The translations under genes were made by a program, and so were the position numbers. This document shows, one piece after another, positions 58,231-64,000 of a DNA stretch of 64,000 nucleotides. The number at the start of each line of letters is the position of its first letter. Within the stretch, counting starts at the first letter, position 1. The notes under the pieces were generated by a model. That model was not told where the DNA came from and did not search any database. It saw only the letters and a list, made by a program, of their open reading frames with translations. The DNA is from Gnomoniopsis sp. IMI 355080 (Eukaryota > Ascomycota > Sordariomycetes > Diaporthales > Gnomoniaceae), in assembly GCA_027946555.1 (NCBI GenBank), contig JAPEVC010000034.1, forward strand, positions 124,001 to 188,000, written 5' to 3'.

Positions 58231-59707
58231 ATGATGGCCTCTTTCAAGTCGTTGCTTGTGGCCTCCTTGGCCCTGGCTCGGGCGAGCCCGCTCGCATCCC
58301 GGAGCAACACTTCAAGCGATGTGCCTTTGATAGACTACGATGACATCCTATTCGTGCCACCTGCAGACTACACTGATCCGCGAGTGCTGTATGCGCGCAG
58401 TGTAGAGCTCGCCTTCTCGCAGAATACCCTCCTAGCCACCTGGGAGAACTACTCCCCCGAGCCTCCGCCAGTCTACTTTCCCATTTACCGCTCGACAGAC
58501 CACGGCGCCAGTTGGACCCATATCAGCAATGTGACAGACCAAGTCAACGGCTGGGGCCTGCGGTATCAGCCATATCTGTATGAGTTGCCAGACGACTTTG
58601 CCGGATTCGAAAAGGGCACTGTTTTGTTGGCAGGAAACAGCATCCCCACGGATCTGAGCTTGACGAGGATCGACTTGTATGCGTCCAGAGATGCGGGAGT
58701 GACTTGGGAATTTGTGAGCCATGTTGCTGCAGGCGGAGAGGCGCTGCCGGATAATGGACTCACGCCTGTCTGGGAGCCTTTCATTATGTAAGTTGCCTCA
58801 TTTGTTTGGCTTGACTTGCGAGAACAATACCTACCTGGAGATGGTGAAGAGCATCTTATTGCTGGAAGGACCATCCAGCTCCCAACACCGGCCGGGCACT
58901 CTAGAGACGACTGCATCGGCAAATCTAGAGCTTTTGTTTCTCGAAAGATTATAATAGTCTAAGCGTTGCCTGGCGAAAAAGACAGTGCTTACCCGAATGG
59001 TCTTGATGGGCACGATGTTTCCTTGAGACAACTTCACACACGTCATCCAGATCTTTGTACCCGATTCTCTCTAACGTTATCCATATAGGCTCTACGAAAA
59101 CCAACTCGTCATCTACTACTCGGACCAACGCCTCAATGCAACTTACGGACAATATCTCGCACATCAAACCTCCACGGACGCTCTTACCTGGGGTCCTGTG
59201 GTCCCGGATGTTGAGTATTCCGAATATACCGATCGGCCCGGCATGACAACCATCACTCAGCTTCCCACTGGCGACTACATGATGACCTACGAACACGGGC
59301 ACAATGACACTGCTACGGATGTGTACTCCTTCCCCGTGACGTACCGTATCAACAGCGACCCGTTAAAGTTCAACGAGAGCGAAGGCATCGCCATTGTAGC
59401 AAAGAATACCGGCACCATACCGACGGGATCTCCTTATATCACGTGGAGCTCGGTGGGAGGCGAGAACGGCACAATCGTGGTGAGCTCCGGCGGCTTGCCG
59501 ACTGTGTTCACGAACACGGCGCTTGGGGATGCTGATGAGTGGTACGAACGTGATACGCCAGCGCCGACCAGCTATACGAGGTCTTTGAGGGTATTTAAAG
59601 AGGATCAGGATAAGCTGCTGATTATGGGAGGCGGGGTTTTGCCACCAAGTACAACGAATAATATCAGTTATTCGATTGTGAGTATTGAAGGCTTGCTCAG
59701 TTCTTGA
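58231..59707 (+). CDS. Secreted exo-arabinanase/sialidase-fold hydrolase, GH93-like
   Basis: Two exons: 58231-58787 and 59089-59707 (1176 nt, 391 aa); intron 58788-59088 of 301 nt, several times longer than any other in a secreted-enzyme gene here. The split codon AT|G restores PVWEPFIMLYENQLVIYYSD, the expected sialidase-fold strand. Signal peptide MMASFKSLLVASLALARA. BNR/Asp-box like segments: YRSTDHGASWTHI and YASRDAGVTWEFV. Other blocks: RPGMTTITQLPTGDYMMTYE and SPYITWSSVGGENGTIVVSS. GH93 enzymes release arabinobiose from the chain end of linear arabinan in pectin by retention. It could alternatively be a BNR protein of other specificity, but the arabinanase class fits best. Confidence 0.85.
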
Positions 59708-60763
59708 GAGTGGCCGGAGGATGTAGTTGCAAATAATACGTAGAAAGTTAAGAATCAATCTCAATCCAAAGCCCGAGTACCAGGTTAAGACTTCTAAGAA
59801 TGCTACAACATTATATAAGTACTTTGTTTCCAGAAAGAATCCCTCTATTCCGTGAGATCTTGCTCAGAGTTAGCTCAAGGGGTATCTGCCTTCCTGTGTC
59901 ATCCTTGAAGATGACATATTCAACCATAAGACTATCCAACCTACAAAACGAAAGCTGTGTCTGAGGAAGGAGACGGGTCTCATTCACATTGAACGAGTAT
60001 CGCATCACAAGCATCATCAGTACGGAATATTTGATTGGCATCGTCCTCATCTATGCGAATGCTTCGTGTTTACGAAATTTACTTAGCCCCTGTTCTGTTT
60101 GGAGCAAGATTCAAGTTAAACTATTTCGGCATGTTCAAAAGTGGCTCATTATGTCAACAAAAGTAGGACTGACATAATCATCTCACTGCGAAGATGTAAC
60201 AACAGCTCCGGCTCCAGCCTAACAAGATCCGAGCACTGCATTAACGGCTGACCATTCGAGCCATATGGCACGAACGCAAGATGAAAACTCATCGAGCGTC
60301 TCTTCACACCGACCGAAGTGAGTCAGTCGTATAAATAATGAGCACGGGGCAATGATCACATCATTGCTCTGGAATGACTGTGAGTTGAGTAGAGATGACT
60401 TGGAGACAACAACTCCATCCGCTCGCCTCCTCCTACACCCAAGTCCATGCATTCATTGCAGGCTTTGCTTCGAATTGTGAACTCCGCGTCATGTATCATA
60501 CGACAACTCAAGATAAGGTGGTTGACTCGACGTCTGTAGCAGAAATTAACAGGTACAGGCGTCGGAGTCGCATGATGGTACCAACGTTGTAGTAATGAGG
60601 AAGTATGCGTGTTGCAAGTGGTACGGTGCTTGCATACGACTATAGCTATGAAAGTTCAGTCCTTTTGTCAGATCAGCAGTCAACACTTGTGGGTTGAGTG
60701 CCGCAACTCAGAACACGGATATGAGCCGCTTTGGTTACATGCTTTACCAGGGAGTGGTACTCG
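59708..60763. other. Intergenic, 1.06 kb, convergent genes
   Basis: 3' flanks of GH93 and TRM10. Nothing further recognised. Confidence 0.5.
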
Positions 60764-62170
60764 CTATGCCTCGGGCTCCGCTGCACCATTGCCTTGTTTC
60801 TCGTCGTTTTCAAGGTTTGCTCCTGCATCAGCCATTTCTAGATCTGCTGCATTGACCGCAGCGACATCGTGCTCTTCTTTGTCATCTTCATCCCTTTCAT
60901 CTGCCCCTGCGCCCTTCAGCTCTCCTCCCTTGCGCTTGGGTATGACCTCCATGAATGCCTGGGCCCAATCTCCCGTTTCAAGCCATTTGGACATGATCTC
61001 AACCACGTGGTTGGTTGCAAGTACCTTTCGACTTGACATCTGTAGATACTCGCCGATTGGCAACTTGGCTGTGCGAATACCCTTCTCCTCTGCGCGGCGC
61101 TGGCAGAGGTTCTTCTCTCTATTGCGATCGACCAGACCACCTATTACGTAGCTGGTGTTAGGTTCGAGCTTGTCAAGTGTGTAGGGTGAGTCGGCGGAGA
61201 GGTAAACGATAGAATCGGTTGAGAATGCTGGTGCGGCAGGCTGTTCGCTCGACTCCTGGGTTCCACCTGCGCTCGATACCGCAGTGTTATCGTCTTCTTT
61301 CGAAGAAGCCTCGGTCGCCTTCTGCTCGGATTCTCCCTCCAAAGCAGGGCACGGTTTCCCACCTTTGGGGCTGTTCATGATACCCCAGGCTTCTTTTCCA
61401 CCTTCTATAAAGTCTCCCTCGACAAAGGTCACGCCCTTCCACTGATGATGATGCGATTTTAGCACCGTTTCGAACCTCTCCTTGAGCGTTCCACCCCATG
61501 AGCTGACCACCAGATGCGCTATGTACGTGCCTATCCTGTTCATAGAATAGCTCCGCGTAATCTGACCAGCTAGAGACACCAGCTCATTCTCCCGCATATA
61601 CTTCTCAAAATCGCAGTCGATGATAATAGCCACTGGTACAGGCCTGTGTCCATGACTTTTCTTTCTGTTTTTTTCATGTTCCTGCTGTCCTACCCGCCTC
61701 AGAGCATCTGCCTTGTCGATGCCAAGTGCCTGGGCGAGCTCCTCGGCTTTGACCTCGCGCTCTTCACGCTTGCGCGCGGACTTTTCATGGCGCTTATCTT
61801 TGCGCTGTTGTTTCCGGTGCTCCTTTCGTTCTTCCATTTTCTGCTGGCGCCTTTGTTTGCGTAGTTGCCCCTTGGACAGTTTGGGAGCGTCCTCGAGTGT
61901 GTGGTCCGCGGCGGCATTATCTGCGCCGGCAGGGCTTGGCTCGCTGTCGTCATCAGAAGAGTCTTTGTTATTTCGTGAGCGCTTGTTTGAAGTGTAATCT
62001 TCGGTTTGATTGTTGGAAATATCATTCTTGCTGGGTGCTTCTTCGCTGTCGGCTTCTCGTGGTCGTTTTCTGGAATTGACGTCTTCGTTGGCGACTGCTG
62101 TAAAAGCACCCTGTGCTGCGACCTCGGCGGTCATGGGCGCAGCGTCTGAGATCTTTTCCGCACTCTCCAT
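60764..62170 (-). CDS. trm10: tRNA (guanine-N1-)-methyltransferase TRM10
   Basis: A single exon of 468 aa. The N-terminus is acidic, then strongly basic (KLSKGQLRKQRRQQKMEERK to about residue 150), as in TRM10 proteins, for tRNA binding. The SPOUT domain runs from about 178: VAIIIDCDFEKYM, ENELVSLAGQITRSYSMNR, VVSSWGGTLKERF, then VYLSADSPYTLDKLEPNTSY, IGGLVDRNREKNLCQRRA (with the conserved Asp) and LPIGEYLQMSSRKVLATNHV. The enzyme methylates N1 of G9 in tRNA using S-adenosylmethionine. An insertion of about 40 low-complexity residues (Glu/Ser/Ala) sits between SSWGG and YLSADSP regions. It is divergent from MSH2 with 382 bp between. Confidence 0.95.
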   Translation of the reverse strand: MESAEKISDAAPMTAEVAAQGAFTAVANEDVNSRKRPREADSEEAPSKNDISNNQTEDYTSNKRSRNNKDSSDDDSEPSPAGADNAAADHTLEDAPKLSKGQLRKQRRQQKMEERKEHRKQQRKDKRHEKSARKREEREVKAEELAQALGIDKADALRRVGQQEHEKNRKKSHGHRPVPVAIIIDCDFEKYMRENELVSLAGQITRSYSMNRIGTYIAHLVVSSWGGTLKERFETVLKSHHHQWKGVTFVEGDFIEGGKEAWGIMNSPKGGKPCPALEGESEQKATEASSKEDDNTAVSSAGGTQESSEQPAAPAFSTDSIVYLSADSPYTLDKLEPNTSYVIGGLVDRNREKNLCQRRAEEKGIRTAKLPIGEYLQMSSRKVLATNHVVEIMSKWLETGDWAQAFMEVIPKRKGGELKGAGADERDEDDKEEHDVAAVNAADLEMADAGANLENDEKQGNGAAEPEA

Positions 62171-62552
62171 TTTGTTCTCTTGTCGACGAGAGGTCTAAAA
62201 GGCGCAAGTAGGCTCTTGTACCTCGTTTTTGTGGTGCGATTGGACTGAATTCGCTATGGCGGGGATCCGCTGAAACTTTTAAGTAACGAAGAGCTGCTGA
62301 AAGTTCGCTGCCCGGGCCGCTGCCGCTTCGGCACCGAGGCCCCACATCCTATTTTCCTGCCAGGGACCCTTGTAAATCTTTAAAGTCGCGTCTTCCTACG
62401 CGTCTCCGCCTCGACCTCCCCATTGAAACAAGTCCAGAGGTTCCCAGCTTCCTCCCCGTAGTCCAGCGAGAACCGTCGGGCCTAGCTTGTACTGACATGA
62501 GTGGTGATTGATTCTTGTTCCTGTCTTGTCTCGTCATACACGACTGTCCATC
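62171..62552. promoter_or_regulatory. Divergent TRM10/MSH2 promoter with MCB-type box
   Basis: 382 bp between start codons. ACGCGT at 62398-62403 lies about 150 bp before the MSH2 start; a second copy is at 62579-62584 at the 5' end of MSH2 intron 1. A related GTCGCGTC is at 62385-62392. Confidence 0.5.
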
Positions 62553-64000
62553 ATGTCTTCCAGACCAGAATTGAAGGTACGCGTCCACGATCGCGTTTGG
62601 CAGTGTTCATTCTAATTTTGAGCTTCCCTAGGTCGACGACGAGCACGGCTTCATTCGATACTTCAAGGGCCTACCCGCGCTTGATGATGAGACTATTCGA
62701 ATTTTCGATCGAGGCGACTGGTACACGGCCCACGGAGATGATGCCAACTTTATCGCGCGAACCGTCTACAAAACCACTTCTGTCGTCCGTCAGCTTGGCA
62801 AGAATGACCACACCGGCCTTCCTTCTGTGACGATGACTATAACAGTCTTTCGTCAATTCCTCAGAGAAGCCTTGTTCAAACTGGGAAAGCGTGTCGAAAT
62901 ATACGCCTCTGTCGGAGGCCGCATGAACTGGAAGATCGTCAAGCAAGCCTCGCCAGGCAACCTGCAAGATGTGGAAGAAGAGCTGGGTGGTCAATTTGAC
63001 GGTGCACCCATGATCATGGCCGTCAAATTCTCTGCTAAGGCGTCCGAGGCGAGGAGTGTCGGTGTCTGTTTTGCTGATGCCAGCGTACGCGAATTGGGTG
63101 TCAGCGAATTTTTGGACAACGACTTGTACTCAAATTTCGAGGCTCTCATCATCCAGCTCGGCGTCAAAGAGTGCCTGATCCAATTTGACAAGGCAGAGAA
63201 GGACAAGGACCCCGAGCTGGCCAAGTTGAAGCAGATCATCAGCAATTGCGGTGTTGCTATGTCAGAGCGACCAATGGCGGATTTCGGCACCAAAGACATC
63301 GAACAAGATCTCGCGAGGCTATTGAAGGACGAGCGTTCTGCTTCAATGCTGCCCCAGACTGACTTGACTTTGGCTATGGGATCCGCGGCCGCCCTGATCA
63401 AGTACCTAAATGTTTTGCAGGATCCTTCCAACTTTGGACAATATCAGCTGTACCAACACGACCTCTCTCAATTCATGAAACTGGATGCTGCTGCGCTTAA
63501 AGCCTTGAACCTCATGCCTGGAGCACGAGATGGTGCCAAGACTATGAGCTTGTACGGACTACTAAATCACTGCAAGACACCTGTGGGCAGTCGCCTCCTT
63601 TCACAATGGCTGAAGCAACCTCTCATGGACAAGGACGAGATTGAGAAGCGTCAGCAGCTGGTCGAGGCATTTGTCAACGATACTGAGCTTCGACAGACCA
63701 TGCAGGAGGAACATCTGAAGTCCATACCTGATTTATACCGGCTGGCCAAAAAGTTCCAGCGTAACAAGGCGAACCTGGAGGATGTTGTCAGAGCGTACCA
63801 GGCTGTGATCAGGCTCCCAGGGTTCATTGGCACTTTTGAAGGAGTCATGGACGAGGCCTACCGTGATCCGATTGACGCTGCTTACACCACCAAATTGCGG
63901 GAGCTTTCCGACAGCCTTGTCAAGCTCCAGGACATGGTCGAGACGACAGTCGATCTCGAAGCCATGGACAACCATGAATTCATCATCAAGCCCGAATTTG
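62553..64000 (+). CDS. msh2: DNA mismatch repair protein MSH2, N-terminal part (3' end outside window)
   Basis: Exon 1 is 62553-62576 (MSSRPELK), intron 62577-62631 (55 nt, GTACGC..CCTAG), exon 2 from 62632 open to the window end. The protein reads VDDEHGFIRYFKGLP, then IRIFDRGDWYTAHGDDANFI, the mismatch-binding MutS domain I of MSH2; VFRQFLREALFKLGKRVEIY; the connector domain with GVCFADASVRELGVSEFLDN; the start of the lever domain with AALKALNLMPGARDGAK and LYGLLNHCKTPVGSRLLSQWL. MSH2 pairs with MSH6 or MSH3 to find mismatches and loops. The ATPase and helix-turn-helix parts lie beyond base 64000. No break is seen in the visible 464 residues. Confidence 0.96.

Overview
This window is nuclear DNA from a filamentous ascomycete (Pezizomycotina). 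The evidence is: genes interrupted by short introns (48-110 nt, one of 301 nt) with GT..AG borders and CTGAC/TACTAAC-like branch sites; a BCK1-type MAPKKK, a lipoxygenase of the secreted fungal type, a fungal sterylglucosidase, and secreted plant-cell-wall hydrolases (GH12, GH93, GH95). The enzymes suggest a plant-associated lifestyle. The species cannot be read from the sequence. Gene models below were assembled by hand from splice signals, frame continuity and family motifs.

Layout. 1-647: 3' end of a phenol 2-monooxygenase-like gene. 1057-1998: ankyrin protein whose start codon appears to be split by an intron. 3369-5126: MFS transporter. 7300-8001: unrecognised protein. 8657-11312: GH95 alpha-L-fucosidase, tail to tail with a DUF1772 membrane protein (11370-12047). 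12.8-13.2 kb: a tRNA-like Pol III box pair and a 48-bp tandem duplication. 13503-14336: GH12. 15365-18991: an inverted pair of MYND-finger paralogs flanking a small Cys-rich gene. 19638-21278: cytochrome P450. 21692-23856: a nine-exon gene for a modular cysteine-rich protein, the least familiar gene here. 24147-26264: 2EXR protein with a very acidic tail. 28272-29834: aspartic protease. 32022-34195: lipoxygenase. 37588-37846: small secreted protein in a gene-poor stretch. 40378-42097: four-TM protein. 42673-48534: BCK1-like MAPKKK. 51428-53878: GH5_12 sterylglucosidase. 54588-56363: DNA primase small subunit. 56616-57649: Nudix hydrolase. 58231-59707: GH93. 60764-62170: TRM10. 62553-end: 5' part of MSH2, divergent from TRM10.

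The window mixes housekeeping genes (48-64 kb especially) with accessory secreted-enzyme genes separated by long non-coding stretches. No secondary-metabolite backbone gene, CRISPR array, rRNA or intact transposon was seen. ACGCGT (MCB-type) boxes lie upstream of the primase gene and in the TRM10/MSH2 promoter, which fits cell-cycle control of replication and repair genes. The main candidates for new biology are the exon-modular Cys-rich gene, the split-start-codon ankyrin gene, the MYND inverted pair and the isolated small secreted protein.
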